A DNA stretch of 64,000 nucleotides from Actinacidiphila sp. DG2A-62 (GTDB lineage Bacteria; Actinomycetota; Actinomycetes; Streptomycetales; Streptomycetaceae): NCBI RefSeq assembly GCF_035825295.1, contig NZ_JAYMGI010000002.1, positions 2,706,001-2,770,000 on the forward strand. Direction: 5' to 3'. Within the stretch, counting starts at the first letter, position 1. Each line of letters starts with the position of its first letter. Both the position numbers and the translations under genes were made by a program. The notes beneath the pieces were generated by a model. It saw only the letters and a list, made by a program, of their open reading frames with translations, made no database searches and was not told the origin of the DNA. Of the stretch, positions 45,843-54,960 are shown piece after piece.

Positions 45843-47270
45843 TCAGACGTGGGGGCGTGAGCCGGGCTCCTGCTGGGGGAAGTCCTGGTCCGCGCCCGGC
45901 AGCACCGGCGCGGGGAGCGTCGCCACGTCCTGCTCGGCCCGCGCGAGCTGCTCGGCGGTGTCGTCGGGCAGCGCCGGCGCGGTCGGCCGGGCGTCGGCGA
46001 AGCGGAACACCGAGCTGAGGTCGCCGAAGGTGTCGCGCCGCCACTGGCTGATGTTCGGCTCGCGGACGCCGGTGAGGTGCTCCAGCAGCCGCAGCGGCGA
46101 GGTGTGGTCGAAGGCCTCGCTGGCCACCCAGCCGCCGACCGTCCACGGCGAGACGACGATCGCCGGCACCCGGAACCCCGCGCCGATCGGCAGGCCCTGC
46201 ACGAACTCGTCGGGCGTCCCGGCCGGCGGCACCGGCGGCGGCACATGGTCGAACAGCCCGTCGTTCTCGTCGTAGTTGAGGATGAACGCGGTCTTCGCCC
46301 ACACCTTCGGGTTGGCCGCCACCGCCTCGATCTTGGCGGCCACGAAGTCCGCGCCGGCGGCCGGCAGGAAGTCCGGGTGCTCGGACTGCACGCTGGTCGG
46401 GATGATCCACGAGACGGTCGGCAGCCGGTCGTTCCTGGCGTCCTCCTCGAACGCGTCGGCCGGGCCGGGCCGCACCCCCTGCTCGTAGAGCGCGGAGCCG
46501 GGCTGCGCGGCGCGGAAGGTCCCGAAGTACTCCAGGACGTTGCAGCCGTAGTCGTCGTCCTGCTGGTAGACCTTCCAGCTCACCCCGGCCGCCTGCAGCC
46601 GCTCGGCGTAGGTGGTCCAGGTGTACGGCTTGGGGTCGCTGTTGGAGATCACCGGGCCGCCGCGGGTCCCGGACGGGTCGATCGTGCCGGTCATCCAGTA
46701 CAGCCGGTTGGGCCAGGTCGGGCCCATCACCGAGCAGAAGTAGTTGTCGCAGATCGTGAACGCCTCGGCCAGCGCGAACTGGAACGGGATGTCCTCGCGG
46801 GTGTAGTAACCCATCACATACGGGCCGTTGGCGCCGTCGGCCTTGCGGTGCGCGGGCAGCCACTGGTCCATCCGGCCGCCGTTCCACGCCTGGTGCTGCA
46901 CCGACCAGGCGTGGCTGGTGGAGGGGATCGCCTGGGCGCTGGTGCTGTGGGTGTCCAGGTGGAACGGCAGCAGGTAGCCGTCCGGGTTCACCTCGTCGGG
47001 CTGGTGGAAGACCGAGCGGCCGGTGGACAGCGTCAGCGCGTCGGGGTCGGCGAAGCCTCGGACGCCGGAGAGCGTGCCGAAGTAGTGGTCGAACGAGCGG
47101 TTCTCCTGCATCAGCATCACGACGTGCTCGATGTCGGCGAGGGAGCCGCCGCGGACCGGGCCGGCCGCGACCGCCCGCTGCACGCTGGGCGGCAGCAGGG
47201 CGAGGGCCGCGGCGCCGCCCATCGCCCCGGCCGCCGATCCGAGGAGCCGGCGGCGGGTCAACTCGGCCAT
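45843..47270 (-). CDS. Tat-exported phospholipase C / phosphoesterase family protein
   Basis: This 475-residue protein starts MAELTRRRLLGSAAG, a twin-arginine signal, with cleavage near AVAAG. The acid-phosphatase/phospholipase C domain shows 'IEHVVMLMQENRSFDHYFGTLSGVRGFADP' (metal-site Glu-Asn ... Asp-His), 'HAWSVQHQAWNGGRMDQWLP' and 'FILNYDENDGLFDHVPPP'. It resembles non-haemolytic phospholipases C that hydrolyse phosphatidylcholine, but lacks the long C-terminal domain of the Pseudomonas enzyme. It probably contributes to phosphate release outside the cell. ATG 47270 is behind GGGGAGGAA. Confidence 0.92.
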   Translation of the reverse strand: MAELTRRRLLGSAAGAMGGAAALALLPPSVQRAVAAGPVRGGSLADIEHVVMLMQENRSFDHYFGTLSGVRGFADPDALTLSTGRSVFHQPDEVNPDGYLLPFHLDTHSTSAQAIPSTSHAWSVQHQAWNGGRMDQWLPAHRKADGANGPYVMGYYTREDIPFQFALAEAFTICDNYFCSVMGPTWPNRLYWMTGTIDPSGTRGGPVISNSDPKPYTWTTYAERLQAAGVSWKVYQQDDDYGCNVLEYFGTFRAAQPGSALYEQGVRPGPADAFEEDARNDRLPTVSWIIPTSVQSEHPDFLPAAGADFVAAKIEAVAANPKVWAKTAFILNYDENDGLFDHVPPPVPPAGTPDEFVQGLPIGAGFRVPAIVVSPWTVGGWVASEAFDHTSPLRLLEHLTGVREPNISQWRRDTFGDLSSVFRFADARPTAPALPDDTAEQLARAEQDVATLPAPVLPGADQDFPQQEPGSRPHV

Positions 47271-47347
47271 GCGCGTTCCTCCCCGGGGGTGAAGCGGTCG
47301 GCCTCACCTTGACGTGGAACGCGCGGGGCGCGCAGGAGGCTCGCCGG

Positions 47348-47374
47348 GCCGGGCGGGCAGGCCGCCCGCCCGGC
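47348..47374 (-). terminator. 11-bp hairpin after the second pepN
   Basis: GCCGGGCGGGC and GCCCGCCCGGC pair around AGGCC, 19 bases downstream of the stop. Confidence 0.7.
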
Positions 47375-47392
47375 GCAGCGATCCGGGGGGCG

Positions 47393-49969
47393 TCAGCGCG
47401 CGGCGCCCGCCGCGGCGTCGGCGGCCTGGGCCCTGAGCGCGCGTTCGACGCCCGCGCGGGCCTCGACGACCAGGCGGCGCAGCGCCGGCGCCGGCTGGGC
47501 GGCGGCCAGCCACGCGTCGGTGGCGTCGAGGGTGGCCTGCACGACCTGGAACGAGGGGTAGAGCCCGACCACGATCTGCTGGGCCATCTCGTGGCTGCGC
47601 GAGTCCCACACGTCCTTGAGCGCCGCGAAGTACCGCTCGGTGTAGGGCGCGAGCAGCTCGCGCTGGTCGGTCTGGACGAAGCCGCCGATCAGCGCCTCCT
47701 GCACCGCGTTCGGCAGCTTGTCGTCCTCCACGACCGAGGCCCACACCTCGGCCTTGGCCTCGGCGACGGGCCGCGCGGCGCGGGCGCCTGCGGCGTGCTG
47801 CTCGCCCGCGGAGGTGGGGTCGCGCTTCAGCTCGTCCTCGATCGCCTCCTCGCCGGCCCGGCCGGTCGCGGCCAGCCGGGTCAGCAGCGCCCAGCGCAGC
47901 TCGGTGTCGACGGCCAGGCCCTCGTACTCCGTGGTGCCGTCCAGCAGGCCCTGGAGGATGTCGAGCTGCTCGGGGGTGCGGGCCACGTCGGCGAAGGCCC
48001 GCGCCCAGGCGAGCTGGTGGTCGCTGCCCGGCGCGGCGGCGGCCAGGTGCTCCAGGGACGCCTCGGTCCAGCGGGCCAGACCGGTCTCGCGCCAGGCCGG
48101 GTCCGCGTACAGGTCCAGGGCCAGCTTGAGCTGGCGGTGCAGGGACTGCACCACCCCGATGTCGGACTCCTTGGCGACGCCGTGCAGCACCAGCTCCAGG
48201 TAGTCGCGGGTGGCCAGCTCGCCGTCCCGCGTCATGTCCCAGGCGGCGGCCCAGACCAGGGCGCGCGGCAGCGACTCGGTGAAGTCGCCGAGGTGGTCGC
48301 GCACGGTGGCCAGGGACTGCTCGTCCAGCCGGACCTTGGCGTACGACAGGTCGTCGTCGTTGAGCAGCACCACGTCGGGGCGGCGCACGCCGGTCAGCTC
48401 GGGCACCTCCGTCAGCTCGCCGTCCACGTCCAGCTCCACGCGGGTGGTGCGGACCAGCTTGCCGTCCTGGAGGTCGTAGCCGCCGACGGCGATGCGGTGC
48501 GGGCGCAGCACGGCGGAGCCCTTGGCGCCCGCGGGCAGCGCGGGGGCCTCCTGGCGGACCGCGAAGGACGTCACGACGCCGTCGTCGCCGACGGTCAGCT
48601 CGGGCCGCAGCACGTTGATGCCGGCGGTCTCCAGCCACGCCTTGGACCACGTCTTCAGATCGCGGCCGGAGGTCTCCTCCAGGGCGCCGAGCAGGTCGGT
48701 CAGCCGGGTGTTGCCCCAGGCGTGGCGCTTGAAGTACGCCTGCACGCCGGCGAAGAAAGCGTCCATGCCGACATAGGCGACGAGCTGCTTGAGCACTGAG
48801 GCGCCCTTGGCGTACGTGATCCCGTCGAAGTTGACGAGCACGTCGTCCAGGTCGTTGATCTCCGCCATGATCGGGTGGGTGGAGGGCAGCTGGTCCTGGC
48901 GGTACGCCCACGTCTTCATCGTGTTGGCGAAGCTGGTCCACGAGTGCGGCCACTTCGAGCCGGGGGCGTGGGCCTGGCAGGCGATGGAGGTGTAGGTGGC
49001 GAACGACTCGTTCAGCCACAGGTCGTTCCACCACTCCATGGTGACCAGGTCGCCGAACCACATGTGGGCCAGCTCGTGCAGGATGGTCTCGGCGCGCAGC
49101 TCGTAGGCCGAGTCGGTGACCTTGGAGCGGAAGACGTACTGGTCGCGGATGGTGACCGCGCCCGCGTTCTCCATCGCGCCGGCGTTGAACTCCGGGACGA
49201 AGAGCTGGTCGTACTTGGCGAACGGGTAGGGGTGGTCGAACTTCTCCTGGAACCAGTCGAAGCCCTGGCGGGTGACCTCGAAGATCGCCTCGGCGTCCAG
49301 GTGCTCGGCGAGCGAGGGGCGGCAGTAGATGCCCAGCGGCACGCTGCGGCCATCGCCGTCCCAGCTGCTGTGCACGGCGGTGTAGGGGCCGGCGATCAGC
49401 GCGGTGACGTAGGAGGAGATGCGCGGGGTGGGCTCGAAGGCCCACACGCCGTCCGCGGTGGGCTCGGGGGTCGGGGAGTTGGAGACCACCGTCCAGCCGG
49501 CCGGGGCCCGCACGGTGAAGGCGAAGGCGGCCTTCAGGTCGGGCTGCTCGAAGCTGGCGAAGACGCGCCGGGCGTCGGGCACCTCGAACTGCGTGTAGAG
49601 GTACGCCTGCTTGTCGACGGGGTCGACGAAGCGGTGCAGGCCCTCTCCGGTGTTGGTGTAGGCGCAGTCGGCGACCACGCGCAGTTCGTTCGCCCCCCGG
49701 CGCAGGCCGGCCAGCGCGATGCGGGAGTCGGCGAAGACCGCGGCGGGGTCCAGCGCCTCGCCGTTGAGCACCACCTCGCGCACGGCCGGCGCGACGAGGT
49801 CGATGAACGTCTCCCCGGCCTCGCGGGCCTCGAACGTCACGGTGGTCGCCGAGCGGAAGGTCCCGCCGTCCTGGGCGCCGCGCAGGTCCAGCTCGACGGC
49901 GTAAGCGTCCACGCGCAGCAGGCGCGCCCGCTCCTGCGCCTCCTCACGTGTGAGGTTCGTACCAGCCAC
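47393..49969 (-). CDS. pepN: Aminopeptidase N (M1), second paralogue
   Basis: This 858-residue M1 enzyme has GAMEN in 'EFNAGAMENAGAVTIRDQYVF', zinc site HELAHMWFGD and third ligand in 'DLWLNESFATYTS'. It starts at GTG 49969 (VAGTNLTREEAQERARLLRVDAY) behind AAGGAG. This copy matches the well-known Streptomyces PepN very closely (for example VFASFEQPDLKA and QAYLYTQFEVPDARRV), so it is probably the ancestral copy and the 27347 gene the more diverged paralogue. It is cytoplasmic and acts in peptide turnover. The 208-base gap to the divergent hexosaminidase gene contains TTGACA at 50110. Confidence 0.96.
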   Translation of the reverse strand: MAGTNLTREEAQERARLLRVDAYAVELDLRGAQDGGTFRSATTVTFEAREAGETFIDLVAPAVREVVLNGEALDPAAVFADSRIALAGLRRGANELRVVADCAYTNTGEGLHRFVDPVDKQAYLYTQFEVPDARRVFASFEQPDLKAAFAFTVRAPAGWTVVSNSPTPEPTADGVWAFEPTPRISSYVTALIAGPYTAVHSSWDGDGRSVPLGIYCRPSLAEHLDAEAIFEVTRQGFDWFQEKFDHPYPFAKYDQLFVPEFNAGAMENAGAVTIRDQYVFRSKVTDSAYELRAETILHELAHMWFGDLVTMEWWNDLWLNESFATYTSIACQAHAPGSKWPHSWTSFANTMKTWAYRQDQLPSTHPIMAEINDLDDVLVNFDGITYAKGASVLKQLVAYVGMDAFFAGVQAYFKRHAWGNTRLTDLLGALEETSGRDLKTWSKAWLETAGINVLRPELTVGDDGVVTSFAVRQEAPALPAGAKGSAVLRPHRIAVGGYDLQDGKLVRTTRVELDVDGELTEVPELTGVRRPDVVLLNDDDLSYAKVRLDEQSLATVRDHLGDFTESLPRALVWAAAWDMTRDGELATRDYLELVLHGVAKESDIGVVQSLHRQLKLALDLYADPAWRETGLARWTEASLEHLAAAAPGSDHQLAWARAFADVARTPEQLDILQGLLDGTTEYEGLAVDTELRWALLTRLAATGRAGEEAIEDELKRDPTSAGEQHAAGARAARPVAEAKAEVWASVVEDDKLPNAVQEALIGGFVQTDQRELLAPYTERYFAALKDVWDSRSHEMAQQIVVGLYPSFQVVQATLDATDAWLAAAQPAPALRRLVVEARAGVERALRAQAADAAAGAAR

Positions 49970-50177
49970 AGCGGCCCACTCCTTCTCATCCGTTGAGACG
50001 CCCATCCTCACACACCGCCCCGCCACCCCGCGGAACCCCTGTGGACGACTGCGCGTGGCCCGCCGTCCGGGCGGCGAGCCGCCCGTCCCCACCCATGGGG
50101 GAACGGGCGTTGACACGTGGGGCGCGGGGGTGATGGGCTCCCGGTTCGGGCGGTGTCATCAGACCCCGGAGGGACGT

Positions 50178-53100
50178 GTGCTCCGCAGGAGTTCCGCTGT
50201 GGCGGTGGTGGCCACCGTGGTGGGTGGCTGGCTCGGGCAGGTCTCGGCGGTGGCCGATCCGGCGGCCGGGGCGGTGCCGAAGGCCGTGGCCGGGGCCGCG
50301 TCCGACGCGACGTCCGGGGCCGCTTCGCAGACGGCGTCCGGGGCCGCGCCCGCGGGCGGGGCGAAGGTGACCTCCCCGACGGTTCCCGCTGCCGCGGCGA
50401 CGTCCGCCCCGGCGAACCTCCGCGCCGCGCGCGGTGCGGTGCGGGTGCGGGCCGCCGGGGTCTGGCCGAGGCCGCAGAGCATGGTCGCCCGGGGGAGGTT
50501 CGCCGCCGTCACCGACGTGGTGGTGCTGGTGGCGGGGCCGGACGCCGACCCGTACGCCGTGGACGTGGTCGAGCGGGCGCTGCGCGACGCGGGCGCGCGC
50601 CAGGTGGTGCGGACCGCGGCGCCGCCCGTGCCGCCGTTGGGCGGCGGGCTGACCGTGTACGCCGGCCGCGCGGCGCGGGACCCGCTGCACGACCTGGGCG
50701 CGCCCGCCGCTGCCGGCCTGCCGTCGGGCGGCTACCGCCTCGCCGTCGACGACCGGGTGGTCGCGCTGGACGGCGTCGGCCCCGACGGCCTCTTCCACGC
50801 CGCCCAGACGCTGCGTCAGCTCGTCACCGCCCAGCCGGACGTGACGGGCTTCCGCGCCGTCACCGTGCGGGACTGGCCGGCCGCCCCGGTCCGCGGCACC
50901 GCCGAGAGCTTCTACGGCGTCCCGTGGACGCGGGCCCAGCGGCTGGCGCAGCTGGACTTCATGGCCCGCACCAAGCAGAACCTCTACCTCTACGCGCCCG
51001 GCGACGACCCGTACCGCCGCGCGCAGTGGAAGGAGCCCTACCCGGCGGCCCAGCGCGCCGACTTCCGCGCGCTGACCGCGCGGGCCGCGCAGGACCACGT
51101 CACGGTCGCCTGGGCGGTCGCGCCCGGCCAGTCCATGTGCTTCTCCTCCGACGCCGACCGGCGCGCCCTGGAGCGCAAGCTGGACGCGATGTGGGCGCTG
51201 GGCGCGCGGGCGTTCCAGCTCCAGTTCCAGGACGTCGGCTACAGCGAGTGGCACTGCGGCGCCGACGCCGCGCGGTTCGGCGACGGCCCGGCCGCCGCGG
51301 CCCGCGCCCAGGCCGCGGTCGCGGGCGCCGTCGCCGCGCACCTGAAGGCGAAGTACGGCGCCGCCGCTCCGCCGCTCTCGCTGCTGCCGACCGAGTTCTA
51401 CCAGGACGGCGCGACGCCGTACCGCAGCGCGCTCGCCGACGCGCTCGACCCGTCGGTCGCGGTGGCCTGGACGGGCGTGGGCGTGCTGCCCGGCACCATC
51501 ACCGGCGGGCAGGTGGCCGCGGTGACCGCGGCGCTGGGGCACCCGGTGCTCACCGAGGACAACTACCCGGTCAACGACTTCGCCCCCGACCGCCTCTTCC
51601 TCGGCCCCTACACCGGCCGCGACCCGGCCGTCGCGACCGCGACCGCCGGGGTGGTCGCCGCCGGGATGCAGCAGCCGGCGGCCTCGCGCGTACCGCTGTT
51701 CACCGCCGCCGACTTCGCCTGGAACCCCGACGCCTACGACCCGCGGGCGTCCTGGCAGGCCGCGATCGACGACCTCGCGGGCCCCGGCACGGCCGCCCGG
51801 CAGGCGCTGCGCACGCTGGCCGGCGACGAGCGGTCCTCGGCGCTGGCCGGCAGCGCGTCCGACTCGGCGGACCTGCGCCCGCTGGTCGACGACTTCTGGA
51901 GGGCGCGGGCCGCGGCGAGCCCCGAGGGCGTGCCCGACCTGCCCGCGCTGCGCGCCGCGGCGGCCCGGCTGCGCGCGGCCTTCACGGTGATGCGCGGCGC
52001 GCCCGGCGCGCTGGGCCCGCTGGCCGGCGGGACCTTCGGCGACGAGGCCGGGCCGTGGCTCACCCGGCTGGCGCAGTACGGCGCGGCGGGCGAGCAGGCC
52101 GTGGACATGCTGGTCGCGCAGGCCGAGGGCGACGGCGCGGCGGCGTGGCGGGCCCGCAGGTCGCTGGACACGGCCAGGGAGGCGCTGGCCCAGGACACGG
52201 TCACCGTCGGCGACGGCGCCCTGGACGACTTCCTGACCCGGGCCGCGGCGAGCGGCGACGCCTGGCTGGGCCTGCGCGCCGACGGCCGCACCGCGACCAC
52301 CACGATGGCCTCCGGCCACGGCACCGACCCGGCCGCGATGGTCGACGGCAAGGACGGCACCGCGTGGTCGAGCGCCGCGCCGCCGCAGCCCGACGACTCC
52401 TTCGGCGTGGACCTCGGCGCCGAGCGCCCGCTCAGCGCGGTGCGGGTGGCGATGGGCGACGGCAGCGGCTCCGACGACTTCCTGCACGACGCGGTGCTGG
52501 AGGTGGCGGGCGACGACGGCACCGGCTGGCGGAAGATCGGCGAGTACCACGACCAGGCGGTGATCAGCGCGACGCTGCCGGAGGGGACCAGGGCCCGCGA
52601 GGTGCGGCTGCGGGCGACCGGCGGGCAGCCCGGCGCGGTGACCGTGCGGGAGTTCGCGGTCACGGTCAGCGGGAGCAGGACGCCCACCGCGACCGGCGGC
52701 GCGCACGCCTCCGCAGCGGTCGACGGCGACCTGTCCACCGCGGCCGGCGCGGGCCCGCTGACGGTGCGCTTCGACGGCGCGCGCCGGCTGGACACGGTGA
52801 CCGTCGTCGCCGACCCGCCCCGCTCACCCGGCGGCGACGGCGCCCCCGCCTCGGCCCCACACGGCTCGGGCGCACCCGCGAAGCCGGTCACCGTCGAGGT
52901 CCACACCGCGGGCGGCGGCTGGCGCACGATCGGCACGCTGAGCGGCGCTGGGGCGGGGCCGGCGTCGGGTGCGGCGTCCGGTACGGCGTCCGGTACGGGC
53001 GGGGGCTCGGGGTCGGGCGCGGGCACGGATGCGCGTACGGCCACTGATCCGCGTACGGGCACGGCCTCACGTACGGGCTCCGGCCCGGGATCGGCGTCCG

Positions 53101-53984
53101 GCTCCGGAGCAGCCCCGGGCTCCGGCCCGGAATCGGCCCCGCGCTCCGGTCCTGACGCCGGCGGCTCGGGGTGGACCGAGCTGCCCGCCGGCGTCCTCGC
53201 CGACGCCGTGCGGCTGAGCGACGGCGCCGGGGTCCGCGAGGTCGTGCCGTGGTTCGCCGAGCCGCCGCGGGTGACGCTGGACCGGCCCGAGGTGGACGCG
53301 GAGGCGGGCGGCGCGCCGACCGAGGTGACCGCGGCCGTCGTCTCCGGGCTGCCGCGCGACGCCTCGGTCGCCGTGGCGCCCGCCGCGCCCGGCCCTGACG
53401 GCATCCGGGTGACCGCGGCGCACCCGTCGCTGCCGCTCCCCCGGGGCGCCACCGCGCGCGTCGAGCTGCGGGTGGCCGTGCCGGCCGGGACCGCGCCGGG
53501 CCGGTACGGCGTGCCGGTGCGCTTCACCGTGGCCGGCCGCACCGTGGAGCGGCGGATCACCGTCACGACGCATCCGCGCACCGGCGGCCCGGACCTGGTC
53601 CGCGGCGCGGCGGCCACCTCCTCGGGCGACGAGACGCCGGACTTCCCCGCCTCCGCCGTGGCCGACGGCGACCCGGCCACCCGCTGGTCCTCCCCCGCGC
53701 GCGACGACGCCTGGGTCCAGGTCCAGCTGCCCGCGCCGGCCCGGATCGGCCGCGTCGAGCTGGACTGGCAGGACGCCTACGCCTCCCGATACACGCTGCA
53801 GACCTCCGCCGACGGCGTCACCTGGCACACCGCCGCCACGGTCGCCGACGGCAGCGGCGGCCACGAGACCGTCTGGCTCGACTCCCCGCAGGACGCCCGC
53901 TACCTGCGCGTCCAGGGCGTCCACCGCGCCACCCGCTACGGCTACTCCCTCTTCGCCATCGCCGCGTACGCCGTCACCGGCTGA
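50178..53984 (+). CDS. Secreted GH84-like hexosaminidase with CBM32-type domains
   Basis: This 1268-residue protein starts at GTG 50178 behind GGAGGG. A signal peptide (VLRRSSAVAVVATVVGGWLGQVSAVA) and an Ala/Ser/Pro linker come first. An N-terminal GH20b-like alpha/beta domain follows (about 85-230, 'GLFHAAQTLRQLV'). The GH84 barrel starts at 'VRGTAESFYGVPWTRAQRLAQLDFMARTKQNLYLYAPGDDPYRR'. Later barrel motifs are 'LLPTEFYQDGATPYRS', 'WTGVGVLPG' and 'DNYPVNDF'. The catalytic Asp-Asp pair of GH84 is Gln351-Asp352 here (FQLQFQDVGYSEW). Two F5/8-type C (CBM32) modules (about 700-830 and 1140-1268) flank a Gly/Ser-rich linker. It probably acts on exported GlcNAc-containing glycans. Confidence 0.88.
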   Translation: MLRRSSAVAVVATVVGGWLGQVSAVADPAAGAVPKAVAGAASDATSGAASQTASGAAPAGGAKVTSPTVPAAAATSAPANLRAARGAVRVRAAGVWPRPQSMVARGRFAAVTDVVVLVAGPDADPYAVDVVERALRDAGARQVVRTAAPPVPPLGGGLTVYAGRAARDPLHDLGAPAAAGLPSGGYRLAVDDRVVALDGVGPDGLFHAAQTLRQLVTAQPDVTGFRAVTVRDWPAAPVRGTAESFYGVPWTRAQRLAQLDFMARTKQNLYLYAPGDDPYRRAQWKEPYPAAQRADFRALTARAAQDHVTVAWAVAPGQSMCFSSDADRRALERKLDAMWALGARAFQLQFQDVGYSEWHCGADAARFGDGPAAAARAQAAVAGAVAAHLKAKYGAAAPPLSLLPTEFYQDGATPYRSALADALDPSVAVAWTGVGVLPGTITGGQVAAVTAALGHPVLTEDNYPVNDFAPDRLFLGPYTGRDPAVATATAGVVAAGMQQPAASRVPLFTAADFAWNPDAYDPRASWQAAIDDLAGPGTAARQALRTLAGDERSSALAGSASDSADLRPLVDDFWRARAAASPEGVPDLPALRAAAARLRAAFTVMRGAPGALGPLAGGTFGDEAGPWLTRLAQYGAAGEQAVDMLVAQAEGDGAAAWRARRSLDTAREALAQDTVTVGDGALDDFLTRAAASGDAWLGLRADGRTATTTMASGHGTDPAAMVDGKDGTAWSSAAPPQPDDSFGVDLGAERPLSAVRVAMGDGSGSDDFLHDAVLEVAGDDGTGWRKIGEYHDQAVISATLPEGTRAREVRLRATGGQPGAVTVREFAVTVSGSRTPTATGGAHASAAVDGDLSTAAGAGPLTVRFDGARRLDTVTVVADPPRSPGGDGAPASAPHGSGAPAKPVTVEVHTAGGGWRTIGTLSGAGAGPASGAASGTASGTGGGSGSGAGTDARTATDPRTGTASRTGSGPGSASGSGAAPGSGPESAPRSGPDAGGSGWTELPAGVLADAVRLSDGAGVREVVPWFAEPPRVTLDRPEVDAEAGGAPTEVTAAVVSGLPRDASVAVAPAAPGPDGIRVTAAHPSLPLPRGATARVELRVAVPAGTAPGRYGVPVRFTVAGRTVERRITVTTHPRTGGPDLVRGAAATSSGDETPDFPASAVADGDPATRWSSPARDDAWVQVQLPAPARIGRVELDWQDAYASRYTLQTSADGVTWHTAATVADGSGGHETVWLDSPQDARYLRVQGVHRATRYGYSLFAIAAYAVTG

Positions 53985-54004
53985 CGCCCCGGGACCGCCA
54001 AGGC

Positions 54005-54025
54005 GCGGCCCGGGCTTCGGGCCGC
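54005..54025. terminator. Hairpin between hexosaminidase and HNH genes
   Basis: GCGGCCCG and CGGGCCGC pair around GGCTT, 20 bases after the hexosaminidase stop. The rest of the 168-base gap holds no gene. Confidence 0.6.
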
Positions 54026-54152
54026 CGCGGGGGTTCGGGCACGGTGCCGGACCCGGTCGGCGGCCGGGCGCGCCGTACCGGCCTACGACGGTGCCCCCGG
54101 CTTGCGAATCCGCTGGTCAGGGGCGCCACCGACAAACACGAAGGCCCGGATC

Positions 54153-54689
54153 TCAGGCTGAGATGCCGTCGATCCGGGCCAAGGCGTCGTCCGCGCCGAA
54201 AGGCTGCAGGTATGGCAGCCAGCGCGGGTCCCTATGACCGGTCCCGATGATCCGCCAGGCCAGGCCCGACGGCGGGGCGGGTTGATGGCGCAGCCGCCAG
54301 CCCAGCTCGGCGACGTGCCGGTCCGCCTTGACGTGGTTGCAGCGCCTGCAGGCCGCCACCACGTTGTCCCAGGCGTGCTGTCCGCCGCGGCTGCGCGGGA
54401 TGACGTGGTCGACGCTGGTGGCGGCGGCCCCGCAGTACGCGCACTTCCCGCCGTCCCGGGCGAACAGGGCCCGGCGGGTCAGGGGCACGGTGCCGCGAAA
54501 GGGCACACGCACGAATTTGGTGAGTTTGACGACGCTGGGCGCCGGCAGGGCCTGCGTCTCGCTGTGCAGGTAGGCGCCGGATTCCTCGAGGCACACGGCC
54601 TTGTTGTTGAGCACGAGGACGAGCGCGCGGCGGAGCGGTACGACGCCGAGCGGCTCGTACGACGCGTTCAGGACCAGGACATGCGGCAC
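54153..54689 (-). CDS. HNH endonuclease
   Basis: This 178-residue protein starts at GTG 54689 behind AAAGGAGG (VPHVLVLNASYEPLGVVPLRRA). The HNH core is 'RALFARDGGKCAYCGAAATSVDHVIPRSRGGQHAWDNVVAACRRCNHVKADRHV': two CxxC pairs bind structural zinc, DHV supplies the His, and DNVVAAC the Asn. This compact form is conserved across actinobacteria and resembles RecA-independent, phage-type HNH nucleases; its target is not known. Divergent from the MscS gene across 271 bases, which include an A+T-richer patch (about 54830-54850) but no gene. Confidence 0.93.
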   Translation of the reverse strand: MPHVLVLNASYEPLGVVPLRRALVLVLNNKAVCLEESGAYLHSETQALPAPSVVKLTKFVRVPFRGTVPLTRRALFARDGGKCAYCGAAATSVDHVIPRSRGGQHAWDNVVAACRRCNHVKADRHVAELGWRLRHQPAPPSGLAWRIIGTGHRDPRWLPYLQPFGADDALARIDGISA

Positions 54690-54960
54690 GGATGCCTCCT
54701 TTAACGCCGGCGGCGCGTGGCTCGCGCCGGGACGATCTGGCTCAAGTCTCTCCGGAAGGCGGTGCACCGCGCCACCATGCCCGGGTAACGGACCGGGGGT
54801 GTTTTGGACCACACCGCTTCGCTGCGGAATCGCACTCATACTCCTTTACTCCCCTGTGCGGAGGCTTTCCGCTCCTCGATCGGGCAACGAGAGCGCAACA
54901 GGAGTGCGTCGGCGCTGCGGTTAGATTGGTGCCCTCGCCGCTCCACGGAGGTTCTCGCAC

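Noticed and set aside
47309..49996. Long plus-strand frames over the second pepN gene
   Set aside because: No ribosome site or known domain; the minus strand encodes a complete M1 peptidase.
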